NCBI GenBank assembly: GCA_003993805.1
Contig: RSEF01000003.1
Span: forward strand, 35,788,982-35,852,981
Length of the DNA stretch: 64,000 nt
DNA from: Himantopus leucocephalus
Taxonomy: Eukaryota > Chordata > Aves > Charadriiformes > Recurvirostridae
Reading direction: 5' to 3'
The translations under genes were made by a program, and so were the position numbers. Of this stretch, positions 27,742 to 38,574 are shown in pieces. Position 1 is the stretch's first letter. Each line of letters starts with the position of its first letter. The notes beneath the pieces are model-generated. The model worked only from the letters and a program-made list of their open reading frames with translations. It was not told the DNA's origin and did not search any database.

Positions 27742-28258
27742 GACTGTGTTCAGTTTTGGGCCCCTCACTACAAGAAAGGCATTGAAATTCTGGAGCACGT
27801 CCAGAGGAGGGTAATGAAGCTGGTGAGGGGTCTGGAGAAGAAGTCTTATGAGGAGCTGCTGAGCGAACTGGGGTTGTTTAGTGGAGAGAAAAGGAGGCTG
27901 AGGGGAGACCTTCTCGCTCTCTACAACTACCTGAAAGGAGGTTGTAGTGAGGTGGGGGTCGGGCTCTTCTCACAGGTAACAAGTGATAGGACAAGAGGAA
28001 AAAGCCTCAAGTTGCCCCAGGGGCGGTTCAGGATGGATATTAGGGAAAATTTCTTCACCGAAAGGGTTATCAAGCATCGGAACAGGCTGCCCAGGGAAGT
28101 GGTTGAGTCACCACCCCCGGAGGTGTTTAAAAGATGGGTAGAGGTGGTGCTTAGGGACGTGGCGTAGTGATGGACCTGGCAGTGTTAGGTTAATAGTTGG
28201 ACTCGATGATCTTAAAGGTCCCTGCCACGCTAGACCATTCTGTGATCCTGTGACTCTG
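27742..28258 (+). mobile_element. CR1 LINE, relatively well preserved 3' part, + strand
   Basis: About 515 bases of CR1 in sense orientation start at the 'gggcccctcactacaag' block and run to the 3' tail with 'ccattctgtgatcctgtgac'. An uninterrupted frame of 117 codons (27814-28167) corresponds to the C-terminal end of CR1 ORF2, including a recognisable ALYNYLKGG motif. That suggests this copy is younger than the others in the window. It is truncated at the 5' end and so cannot move by itself. Its 3' end touches the CpG island that begins about 28262. Confidence 0.92.
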
Positions 28259-28261
28259 GCG

Positions 28262-28870
28262 CCATGCTTCCTGTTTATGGCGGGGCAGCGGGCAGGCGAG
28301 GCACCCCCCCGCTGCCATTTGCCCCCTCCGAAACGCACCGCGAAGCGCCCGCACAAGTGGGGAACACGGCGGAAGGGCGTGTGCGTGGACTTTTCCTTCA
28401 GTATAAACAGGCTCGTTTCCAGGGTCATCACCGGCCCTTCTCGCCCTCACAAGAACGGAGCCCACCCCCACCGCGGCGCCCGCCGTGCACCGACGCAGCT
28501 TTATTAAGACGGCGCCGCGCGGCGGGGCTGCTCGGGCCGGCCTCGGCGGGAGCCGCGGGGAACCTCCAGGAAAGCGCCCAGGCCGCGGGACAGCGCCTGC
28601 CCGCTCGCCCGGCCCCCGCGGGCGGCCCCGGGGCCCCGCCTGACTCCGTGAGGGAGAGCGGCCGCTCCCGCCCCTCTCCCCCCCGACGTCCCGGCCCGAC
28701 AGCCGTTGGGCGGCGGCGCTCGCGCGCCACCCAGTGGGGCCGTTGCGGCGCCGCCGCGTCCTCGGGGCCTCCGAGAGGAGACGGGAGGGGGATTTCTGTC
28801 AGGGGGCCGTAAAGCGTGTCGCTTCTAGACGGCCTTGCGGCCACGTCAGTGCGGGGAGGGTAAGTCCCTG
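28262..28870. promoter_or_regulatory. CpG island, probable promoter and first exon of an unannotated transcript
   Basis: About 600 bases are strongly G+C rich and dense in CpG, with GC boxes such as cccgcccc near 28670, in an otherwise AT-rich flank. There is no TATA box in an obvious place. At the right edge lies GAGG followed by GTAAGT, with the donor GT at 28860-28861. This is a near-perfect + strand 5' splice site, as expected at the end of a non-coding first exon. A weaker minus-strand donor (GTGAGG) can be read near 28447, so bidirectional transcription is possible. Candidates are a distal alternative first exon of RMDN2 (first coding exon about 9.2 kb to the right), a lncRNA, or a 5' exon of the leftward neighbour (CDC42EP3 in mammals). 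Long frames inside the island look like composition artefacts. Confidence 0.75.
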
Positions 28871-29534
28871 CTGGGGCCCAGAGCGTTTCCGAGAGCCTGG
28901 TGTGTGTGGGGAGAGACTCGGGCACCTGGGGAACCATGGAGGGCTCCGTGCCCCTCGGGCCCTGGAGGCACGTACTGTATGTGTGGCACAATATACGGTG
29001 TAGAACTAGAAAGGGACCCGGGGGCTCTCTCAGCTGTCTCAGTTATGTTCTCACGTGGGTCACAACCCCCTCTGAAAAACCAGGCAGTGTTCCTGCATTT
29101 CACACTCCATTGCAAGGCTGTTTTCCAACCCAGCTCCTCTGATAGTTCTCATTTCCAGGCTGTGCCTCCCCACGGCTAGCGAGCACCAATTTGCTTTTGT
29201 GCTGAGCATGTGCTGTAGCACTGGTACCCCTTCCCCCTGTCTCCCCACGGGTAGCAGCCTTGCGGCCTGTGCTCGGCTCACCAGCCAGGCCCGGATCTCT
29301 GGTGCCAGCGCCCCTTGGCAGGAGCTGTCTGTTGTGCATTTTGGTGGTGGCAGAGTTTTGGGTGACGAGACAGTGGCAAATGGCAGTGTGGGGTGTGGCT
29401 GTGAGACAGCTGTCGTCCCCAGGATGGTAGGGCCTCACAGTAATCATGTGGGCCATAAGGGACACAAACCATCCCTGCAAAAGGTTCTCTGTTAGGGACA
29501 GAGGGAACCAAGGCTGGTTATGGGGAGGCATTTG
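28871..29534. other. Flank of the CpG island, no coding gene recognised
   Basis: If the donor at 28860 is real, this is the start of an intron. G+C remains moderately raised to about 29.5 kb. The several overlapping open frames on both strands match nothing I recognise. Confidence 0.5.
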
Positions 29535-29825
29535 ATTCATAGAATCAGAATGGTTTGCGTTGGAAGGGACCTGAAAGATCATCTCGTTCCAGCCCCCCTG
29601 CAGGGCAGGGACACCTCCCGCTAGATCAGGTTGCTCAAAGCTCCATTCAGCCTGGCCTTCAACACTTCCAGGGACGGGGCATCCACAACTTCCCTGGGCA
29701 ACGTCTTCCAGTGCCTCACCACCCTCAGAGTGAAAAATTTTGTTCCTGATATCTAATCTAAATCTACCCTATTCTAGTTTGAAGCTATTACCCCTCATCC
29801 CATGCATTGCCTTGGAGCCAGCCAG
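29535..29825 (-). mobile_element. CR1 LINE 3' fragment, minus strand
   Basis: The reverse complement of the CR1 3' end starts at 'attcatagaatcagaatgg' (tail side) and runs through 'ttggaagggacctgaaagat', 'aggttgctcaaagc' and 'cctggccttcaacacttcc' to the 'ttacccctcatccca' region. It is about 290 bases long, truncated at the 5' end and substituted throughout. Confidence 0.92.
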
Positions 29826-31084
29826 TACCTGATTCGTGCCCTGACCTTCCTAACGTGGTGCTGCTCATTGCTGTGCAGACCCACCTTGCCATCCAAACTC
29901 CCTCTTGCAAGCCCTGATCTGCAGTTCCAAACATGATGGCCCAAGGGCATCATCGCATCATGACACTTAATACTGGCCTGATTATGTTTTTGATAAAAAT
30001 ATCAAGGAAGATTTAAACGTTATTGCCCAACATTAGTTTGCAGCCTAACACAAATGAGTAGAGAGTACCTTGAGATGAAACAGATTTCCTGTTCTGCACA
30101 CTTAGAAATTCCATTTGCACCCTCATTTGGGAGAACACTGCAATAAGTTAAAGAATAAGCACATTTGTTAGCATTCTTTCTGCATTTTTCAATCAGGATC
30201 TGATGCAAAATAGTGAAATAGGTACCATATCTACATCATTTGCTGCCTCACACACTATTGGCTCTTCAGAGTAACTCTTGATATGTATCAGACTTGTTCA
30301 GAGTGTAGTGCTAGATTTTATCCTTCAAACTTCTTGCTCTGTAGGACTTTCAGTTGTGTGACGAATACAGATCTGCAGACTCCTTCAACGCTTTAAAAGC
30401 TTTTTAAATTTTTTTCTTTTTTTTTAAATAGAATTGTCAAAAAGGATTGTTTTCCATCTGGAAGATATTCCATATTTTCCCATTATAATACTTCTGGAAA
30501 TTGTTTTCTTGCCTTTGAAATAACTGTAAGACCAAACCAACCTTTACACCCGCATTCTATTTAAAAAGTGACAGACACAATCCCATTGAAATGAAAACAA
30601 CTTTGACATTATTTTTAATTTTGTTGGCTCTGGGGCAAGCTCTTCCATTTCTGTCTTTGAGTTCTCTAGGTGTTTCACTTGCATTAAGTCCCACTTTCCC
30701 AACCCAAGGCTATTGAGTAAAACACAAGGTACCTCCTTTATGAACAGGGATGATCTTGAAAAACTGCTTAGTCTTGCTAAGGTGGATTATATCAGTATGC
30801 AATGGAACTGTATCAAGTATTTTATGTGCCTGTTGACATACAAATCTGTATTTGCATGTGCATTTGAAAATTGGAACACAAAACAAGAAAACAGAAAAAC
30901 GTTTCAACTGTTGGTACAATTTGTTCTTAAGGCTGGACTCTTACTCTGTTGTTCTCAGAAATAATTGGTATTTCAGCCTGAATATAAAAGCATATGCCAA
31001 TGAAAATGCTTCTAAAACAACTACTCTGACCAAAAATCTGCCTGTTTAAGGAAAATAGTGTAATGTTGCTTGTGGTGTTGCCGT
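29826..31084. other. Intergenic sequence, nothing recognised
   Basis: AT-rich, with short homopolymer T runs near 30400-30425. No exon, RNA gene or repeat family recognised. Confidence 0.55.
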
Positions 31085-31299
31085 CAGAGGGACCTGGACA
31101 GGCTTGAGAGGNNNNNNNNNNNNNNNNNNNNNNNNNNNNNNNNNNNNNNNNNNNNNNNNNNNNNNNNNNNNNNNNNNNNNNNNNNNNNNNNNNNNNNNNN
31201 NNNNNNNNNNNGGGAGGTGTCCCTGCCCACGGCAGGGGGTTTGGAACGAGATGATCTTTCAGGTCCCTTCCAACCTAAACCATTCTATGACTCTATGAG
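31085..31299 (+). mobile_element. CR1 LINE fragment containing an assembly gap, + strand
   Basis: The left part (31085-31111) has the CR1 phrase 'gggacctggacaggcttgag'. The right part (31212-31299) has the CR1 3' end with 'ggtcccttccaacctaaacc' and the closing 'attctatgactctatga'. The 100-N gap at 31112-31211 falls inside the element. The missing part in an intact copy would be several hundred bases, so the true gap may be larger than shown. Confidence 0.88.
31112..31211. other. Assembly gap of 100 N inside a CR1 copy
   Basis: Exactly 100 N, a conventional size for an unknown gap. It probably arose because the CR1 repeat could not be assembled uniquely. Confidence 0.98.
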
Positions 31300-32978
31300 A
31301 TGCTTTTCTAGCTGTTCATTAGATTTTTGAAGCTACATATTGAGTAACCGTGCAGTAGCTTTAAATAGCATCTATAAGAAGTAGCATTAGAAGAAAGATT
31401 CTCACTGCTTTCACAGACAGCAATACTGCTTATACTCCAGAATGTACTGGGAGGGATTTTGTTATTTCTGCTAAAATACAGTACAAAATTCTAGGCAGTC
31501 AAAGAGCCCAAATCTCAACCTTGGCCACACTGAATAATGATTCCCCATATAACCTACTGGTTTAATCACACTAACACAGGCTATGTGAAATATTTCTAAA
31601 TTACAAAAAAAAAAAACCCTAAACCAAAACGAAACAAAAAACCCCAATGAAAACATGCAAACATTTAAAAGGCCAACATTACCATTCTTGACAATTGATC
31701 TTGATACGCTCTTTTACGAGAGAGCTAACTTGGTATTGAAGTTGCTGCAGCCTTTTTTCCCCACAAGGTAGCAGCACTAGAACTATGAATGATCAAGAGG
31801 CTTGTGAGCCTATCTCACCAATAGTCAGAAAGCATGCCTGGTTTATTTACTTTTTGGTATTCAGGAATCTGCAGCTCAGAATCAGAGGAAAAGCTTCTTA
31901 AACACCCGGACTGGGTGCAAACAGCAATTAAAATAATAAAATCTGCATTTACATTTTACTTTAACAGACCTCTCTCCTGCTGAAAAAGCACATCAGGGGA
32001 CTTAATCCGCAAAACTAAAGTGCTGTGCATATAAATATATTTGTGTGAGTGTACGCATTTGTGTGAGTGTGTGCATTGAATACAGTAGCAATCCTGTCTT
32101 GTTATTGTATATAGAGAAAATCTTGTAACTGATTAGGAGTTTCTTTCTGCTTCCCCCTAACTCTCCTGGTTCCACCACTTTTCCTTATGCTTTTTGCTGC
32201 AATAATCAATTGTCGTTGTTCAAAAATAATCCTACAGTGAAGGAGGAACCCCTTTGCCAGCACACGGTAACTGCTTAGGGGAGAAGGTGACCTCCTACCC
32301 TGCCTACCCTGCATTCACTCTGTCCTACCTGAATACTTGTGTAACCCACATCAAGACCTCCTAGTGTAAATATGTATGTATAGATTAATGGTTTGGGCTG
32401 TGTTAGGTATGCCCTTCTCAGGCAAATCTCCCAATCGTCCCAGCTTGGCAAGTTTTGCTTCACCCCGTGGAGCAGGCTTGGGGCACAGGAGTTGCACTTT
32501 GGGAAGATCCATTGCAGAAGCACACCCAAGGCACTGCAGCCATACATGGGCACACAGCCCCGCGATCAAACTGGAGCTAGTCACAAGTTAACCCCGGGCA
32601 CAGCATGGATGTCATGGCCTCAGCACCAACTGTTCTGCTGACAGACGCACGCCTGTCGGTCCCCGCTGCTTGCTAATATACACATAGCCTTAGTGGCCTA
32701 GATGGAAAGTTAAAATCAGAAGGGAAATTTTTTATAATCTCACAAGTGCTAGTACAGAACAGGGGCAGAAATGATGGATGAACACACCACATCACTCAGA
32801 TGAAAGGTTTCTTTTAATGTGAAATTGCCAGGGCCGTGTATTAGGTGATACTTGCTGGAGGGACTGATCTGTGGAGTTCAGGAAGGGGCATCCTGACATT
32901 TGCAGGTGGAAATGGTAAAACTCTTCAAAACACTTTAATATGCTCTGAAATTGCATAATAATAGGCAAGCATAACCCG

Positions 32979-32990
32979 CCCCCCCCCCCC
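32979..32990. repeat. Poly-C run of 12
   Basis: Twelve consecutive C. On the minus strand this is a G12 run. It is likely length-variable and error-prone in sequencing. Confidence 0.9.
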
Positions 32991-33026
32991 TAAATAGAAG
33001 AAAATACATTGGTTGATGTGGAATGC

Positions 33027-33130
33027 ATGTGTGTACGCACACACACATATATTTACAAAGATTTGACTCTTTTTTGAGTTTTGACTCCCAAGAAATATAT
33101 ACATATATATGTAAAATATATGTTTATACA
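33027..33130. repeat. CA/TA microsatellite cluster
   Basis: A TG and CA tract (about 33027-33053) is followed by TATACATATATATG-like alternating purine-pyrimidine sequence (about 33095-33125). It is a probable polymorphic microsatellite. Confidence 0.8.
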
Positions 33131-33736
33131 CACATACTCTTTATGTTTTTTATGACTATTCATATATTTTTCCTCATTGGAGTATACCCAGGCACTCCCA
33201 GATCCATTTCTCTCTGTGAAGGAATCAGGCAGTCCTGTGGAATTATGTCTATCGGAGCCTTGAGTATTTATTCCTATTGTTGTCATCACAACACACACAA
33301 ACTCTTTTGGGCTGCCAACTCTCTTCTCTTACATCAAGGAAATTGAATCATGTATCTTGGCCTAAAAAATTAACATAGCTTGCATAAATATATTTGATAA
33401 TGTCCTTGAGCTTCCTGGTGAGAGGAGACAAACACAAAGAAGCAGGAACAGTGTGTACATTTTTTTAAAAAAATGCCATGGCACCAGTGACCGTTTGTAC
33501 TTAGCTGAAATTGCAGCACTGGATCCTGTCAACACACTAAATAAATAAACAGATGGTTGTGTGTGCAGTTGAACTAATGAAGCCAGGTTTCCTATCAGGT
33601 TATATCTTGTAGATCAATTCCCTCACATCTAATAAAATGTAAGCTCTGCTTTAGCTTTTCCTGTCCTCGCAAAATGTTTTTCTCCTTTGTGGATTCTCGG
33701 TTGTGTAACAAGGGGTGAGCAATCTTCTTCAGTCTT

Positions 33737-34022
33737 TTTCCAGTGGTGCCCAATGATAGCACAAGAGGTAATGGGCACAAACTTGAACATAGGAAATTCC
33801 ATCTTAACATGAGAAGGAACTTCTTTACTTTGAGGGTGGCAGAGCACTGGAACAGGCTGCCCAGAGAGGTTGTGGAGTCTCCCACTCTGGAGACATTCAA
33901 AACCCGCCTGGACACCGTCCTGTGCAACCTACTGTAGGTGACCCTGCTCTGGCAGGGGGGTTGGACTAGATGATCTCCAGAGGTCCCTTCCAACCCTGAC
34001 CATTCTGTGATTCTGTGATTCC
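33737..34022 (+). mobile_element. CR1 LINE 3' fragment, + strand
   Basis: About 285 bases of CR1 3' end in sense orientation. It starts near 'caatgatagcacaagaggtaa', continues through 'ctggaacaggctgcccagag' and 'ttggactagatgatctccag', and ends with two 8-base tail units (attctgtg, repeated). A 64-codon frame inside it is the C-terminal remnant of CR1 ORF2. The tail is well preserved. Confidence 0.93.
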
Positions 34023-37000
34023 CCATAGTGGGGGCACTAATTCAGGGCTTTCTCCTTTAAAAGATCAACTAATTCAAAAAAACTTGTCAGAAGTTAATTT
34101 CTCTGCTGAATTTGACTGAGATTGGCCAAAGATTCAAAAATACTGGAGAGGATGCAGAGGTACAGTTACACTTGCACACACAGAGACATAAGGACAGCAC
34201 AGTTACAGTAACTTACCTCCTCTGGGAACTATGCTAGGCAGTGTGTCTTTATTTGAAGAAAACAGAAAAGATGAGCGTGCTATTACCTATTTTCTTTTAA
34301 CTGTTATTTATTAATTTTTCATTAAGGGCACTGGACAATTGTTCAGGGCAAGAGCAGCAGAGAATATTGACAAGTCTGACAGGGAACGCTTCCCTTCCCT
34401 TTGAGGTAAGATAAAATTTTGTTTATTTTTATAGCAAAAGGTTCAGGAGAATTCAATACAACTTGACAGAACAGTAGGATTTCTGGCAGGCTGGTGGCAA
34501 GTCTGGTCAAAGGTATTTAAGCTTTCACAATATTTGGTGATTTATTAACAAGGTTTGATTATACGCTTACAATACAACTGCTGAAGTAATATGTATGAAG
34601 TGTTATTAACACATTAAAAGTTTCTGTATTTGTTACAAGCAGTAGATTAATCTCTAGTTGGGGGTGGGCATTTCAGAAAGAACGGCATACCGTACAAGAA
34701 AATTTAGGGAATTGCAGCTACAGAATTTTATGTCAATTGTAAAATGCAAGTGCCTTCCACACGGAAATTAAACCACCGGTAACATGAGCTACATCTTGGC
34801 TGGAAATAGCATGCACCCGTTACAATGTAATGGTTCTCTCACCTATGGAACACAATTGTTCAATAATAAACTAACTTTTCTAATATGACACAAAAATACC
34901 ATCCAAGTTCAAAATTTCCCAAGAGACCGGTTAAACTACATGGCCTGGTTTTACACAAGTAGTGCTGTGAGAGGGCTGGTGTCCTGTGCAGGTGTGTCAG
35001 CGTTGGCAGCTCTGGTGTGCTGAGCTCATCCCCGCACATCTGCATGGAGCCAGAGGTGGAGGGAGGCAGGATGTTCACAGGGTCTTACCACCCCGGAGCT
35101 GCTAACCTTCATGAAACTTGTTGGAACTTCAGTATCTTGGCATCTTTCTTCTGTCGAAATTGGCTGAAATTAAGCTACAGGTTCAGGAGCTACTACTGCG
35201 TGGAGAAAGTGTCATGGTATTGCCTGACAGAAGGACAGCACACAGACAACTTGGGGACATAAGCTTTGTCTTCTTAGGAACTAAGGCTAAAGGTACACCA
35301 AAAACACTAAAAATACACGGGGCTAACCATTTTATAACAGATGGCGGTCTGGACTTGCATGGTTTTTAGGACTTCGTGTACAAACTTTCTTTTGAACTAG
35401 GAAAAAAAAATCCACATACAGAAGAACACGACTTTTCTAAAAAGAGTTCCTTTCAGTTTTTTAGCACACATGTCAGATTTAGGCCAATTTAATTGTGCCA
35501 AATCTAGGTGAATTCGTGTTTAGTTCCCTGGCTTGGAAAGCTGTTGTGTTCTGGCAGGTTTCTATGTACATGCAATTACTTCTGTGCTTCCGTGCTGCTC
35601 TGCCTGGGTAAAATGGCCACAGGTGAAAAGCAAATAAGGAGTTTGGGACCAGACAGGTGACCTGCTTTTCACAGTTGCTATGCATCCAGGCAGTTGTAGA
35701 CAGCACTTCTCCTGGGCTCTCTCTTTTGAAAACAGGCCACTTGTCTAAGGCTTGCAGCCTGGGACAGCCACGTTGGAAAGCTTGCTTTGGTTTTTGCATC
35801 CATAATATTTTGTTTCGGCTTTGTGCTGCGTTTGCCCTCCAATTAATTATCTTTTTAAAATCTTTTCCTGTTTTAATTGGCTTGTAGAAAGATTTTTGGC
35901 GGATGGTGTTGAAAAAAGAAAATAAAAATAAAGGTTCTCCAATGAATTTTTATTACCATTCCTGATATCCGAAATACCATCAGCGTGGAGATTCTAGTCC
36001 TGCTCCGTTTTAAAACACTGATGGATTATATAACTTAAAACAATTACTTATAGCAAAATTTGTTCTTTAAAATAATTTTATTTTAGTAAAGTTTCCATAA
36101 AATTGAAGAGATTTCCATGTTTAAAAATCTCAAATTACAAACATATGAACAGATTATACTTTTTTTTTGTAACTAGGAAAACTGTAGAATACTGAAACAG
36201 TATTCGTTTTTCCATCTTAGCAAATTTCTACCTTTCTCTCAGGTTGTAGTTTGTTCTCACATACGGCTCATTTCATCCTCGGGTTCTCAATGGAGAATTA
36301 GTTAGCAGCTGTAGGTATTTTAAAGGAAGGCTTTGTTTGAAGATAAATGGACATTAGACTGATTTATGTTTGCCAATTTGCAGTAAGACTGAAAATTCTT
36401 GAGTTCTTGGCCCCTGTTTAAGGTACTTGGAGAGCACTTTGTTCACTTTTTAAAGGTAGGTAGTATGTTTTTTAAGAACTACATTGTCTTCCTTTGTTTC
36501 TGAATGATACGGCTGAGGAAAATTCCAACTGTTGAGGAGCAGTTTATTTCATTGCACAGATACAGGGGTTTCCTTGAGCCCTGACACAGAGCATGAGTTT
36601 TACGCTTTTAAATTCTGGCAGGACGCTGGGCGCGGGCACCCTCCAGAAGCATTCAGGAAGATGAATGGGCACAGAGGGTTATCTGTGATGATCCTTCTTC
36701 CATTCAAGGCCAGAAACAGGAGGTGGATCCAGAAATACTGTCATAAAGGAGAAAGAAGGGTCCTGTGAGCGTCACCAGTAAACGTCATGTCTCAGATGGG
36801 ACGCAGGAGCAATACCTCCTGCACCCTCTTAAACCCAAGTTGCTCCATGACTTTGGGCAATCTATAATGGACTTTGGTGAAACAAGCTTTGGGCCCTCAG
36901 ATGGCTAAAACTGCAGTGAAGCTTTTGTGCCAGGACTGCTCCTCTTCCTGGCAACTGGGCGGGGGTTGTCCATGATTTTGCAGCTTCAGATCTCCGCTAA

Positions 37001-37100
37001 TGCAGTGGAGAAACTCTTTTTCTAGGGCCTAGGAGTAGCAAAGGTTAACTGAGCGAAAACAAGTAGCCAACAGCCTGAAGAAAGGTAAATCTGAACGGGT
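34023..37100. other. Intergenic sequence left of the RMDN2 promoter
   Basis: AT-rich and without a recognisable gene. It may contain proximal regulatory sequence of RMDN2, but no specific element could be identified by eye. Confidence 0.5.
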
Positions 37101-37119
37101 AAATTTGTGCTTGAACAGC

Positions 37120-37770
37120 GCATTCGAGCAATGTCTGAAGCAGGTGCAGGAGGCGCTCCCCAGCAGCACCGCCCGGCGGGACCCCCAGCGCTGCGGCCCA
37201 CCCGGGCTCACAGCCGGAGGCCCCGGCCCCAGCCAGGCCGGAGGTCCGCCCGCCCGCTCTGGGGCTGCCGGGGCCACAAGGGCGGGCCGCGGCCCGGCCC
37301 GGCCCAGCGCCCTCCTCCACAGGGCAGCAGGCCGCCACCCGGGCGGCCCGGCCGGCGGCTGCGGCAGAGGCCCGTCCCCCTCGATCCGGGTATCGCCGCC
37401 CCGGGGCGGCCCCGCCACCGCCCCCGCCCCCTGTGCCGCGGCGGGAGAGCTGCGGGGCCGCGCGGCGCCGCGCCTGGGCCGGACCCGCTCCCGCTCCCGG
37501 ACCGGCCCGCCGGTACGTAACGGGGGCGGCGCCGGGGCCGGGGCTGGCGCTGCCGCCGGCGGCGCCCCCCTGCCGGGGCGGCCGGGGACGGGGCCGGGGC
37601 TGGGGCGGGCTGCGGGGACGGGCGGTCCCCCGCGGGGAGGGGACGGCGGGGCTCCGGCAGCCCTTCGGCGCGGTGGGGCCGGGGCGACGGCCAGACACCC
37701 CTGCCGGCGGCGCGGGCTGCGCTACGGCCTGACAGCTGGGTTCCCGCCGCTCTGCGGTTGCGGAAAATCC
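37120..37770 (+). promoter_or_regulatory. RMDN2: CpG-island promoter and probable non-coding first exon of RMDN2
   Basis: A 650-base, very G+C-rich, CpG-dense island lies 350-1000 bases upstream of the first coding exon, which is where a vertebrate housekeeping-type promoter is expected. No TATA box is evident. The best + strand splice donor inside it is GTACGT at 37513 (exon side ending CCG), which would pair with the acceptor AG at 38106-38107 and give an intron of about 595 bases. The exact transcription start and exon 1 limits cannot be set from sequence. The long frames in the island are composition artefacts. An ATG at 37131 would be an upstream start if transcription begins left of it. 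Confidence 0.8.
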
Positions 37771-38107
37771 GATTATATGAGTTTCTCGCATTTAAAAAAA
37801 ATAATAAAAAAATCTCAAGATGCGGAGAAGGTTAAAAGTGAAGGCTGCGCTCCTGCGCACGTGTCGATGCAGAAGTGTGTGCCTCTCATTCCCCCCCTCC
37901 CACCCCCAACCGCACAACCCTCTTGTTTTTGCTGTCATAGCACGTAGCCGTTCATTGCAGAATCTGCTAGAGTTGTATTGTAACTTTGTATCTGCAGCGT
38001 GCGCCAATTATTCTAGCCGACACTTTTGTGACTTAAGAACAAAGTCGTTTGGATAGAGTAGGAAAACATCTTTAACTCTGACTGTTATTGTTGTCTCATA
38101 ATTTTAG

Positions 38108-38574
38108 GAGAGTGCAGAAATGTCTCCCTTCGAAAATAAAGGACTAATACTGGGCATAATGGCAGGGACTGCTGGAATAAGCCTGATGCTGATTTGGTAT
38201 CGTAAGATCCGAAAACCTGGTGCAGCTATGCGTATACCTGCATTCGTAGATGTAGGTAACAGGCTTAATTCTGTGGGCTTGCAAAATGAAGCTTCTAATG
38301 AGCAAGGAGCAGTAATGGTTTTACATGGAAGGCAACTGCAGATACTAGAAAAATTGAATGGCTTGCTCATAAGTGTGGATGAACTGAAGAGAGAAGTGAA
38401 ATTTCTGAAAGAAGCTATTCCAAAGCTTGAAGAGCTTGTTCGAAATGAGCTTCAAGGGAAGGGAGATGTTCAGAGAGTTAGCCCATCACACAGAGCAACA
38501 AAGCGGAGAAAAGCTGAAACAGCTTCTGGTGCAACAGAAACTACCAGCTCTGAGGAGGCTGAAAGTGAAGGAGG
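38108..38574 (+). CDS. RMDN2: RMDN2 exon 2 (first coding exon), residues 1 to 152
   Basis: This exon encodes the N-terminus of regulator of microtubule dynamics 2, a membrane-anchored protein of the RMDN1/2/3 family. RMDN3 (PTPIP51) tethers ER to mitochondria; RMDN2 is less studied. The start ATG at 38120 has G at -3 and matches the human start (shared pattern NKxLILGIMxGTAGIS). Residues 8-27 form one hydrophobic membrane segment with a GxxxG pattern. Residues 71-112 form a predicted coiled coil (RQLQILEKLN, ELKREVKFLKEAIPKLEEL). A basic patch HRATKRRK at 124-131 and an acidic end SSEEAESEGG at 143-152 follow. The exon is bounded by acceptor TTTTAG and donor GTGAGT, and ends after two bases of codon 152. 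Twelve bases precede the ATG without an in-frame stop, but human homology supports this start. Confidence 0.95.

Larger units (their letters stand above)
31300..33736. other. Intergenic sequence with simple repeats
   Basis: No gene recognised. It holds a TG/TGAG-rich patch near 32030-32080, a run of 12 C at 32979-32990, and a CA then TA microsatellite region at 33027-33130. The homopolymer and microsatellite tracts are the only structured elements I see. Confidence 0.55.

Noticed and set aside
27814..28167. 117-codon frame on the + strand
   Set aside because: It is the C-terminal remnant of CR1 ORF2 within a truncated retrotransposon, not a host gene.
28264..28991. Long frames (over 180 codons) on both strands in the 28 kb CpG island
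   Set aside because: Same composition effect; no homology recognised and opposing strands look equally open.
37105..37947. Long proline/arginine/glycine-rich frames across the promoter island, both strands
   Set aside because: High G+C makes stop codons rare. The frames start at non-ATG codons or run through the proposed intron, and their composition is that of a CpG island, not of a protein.
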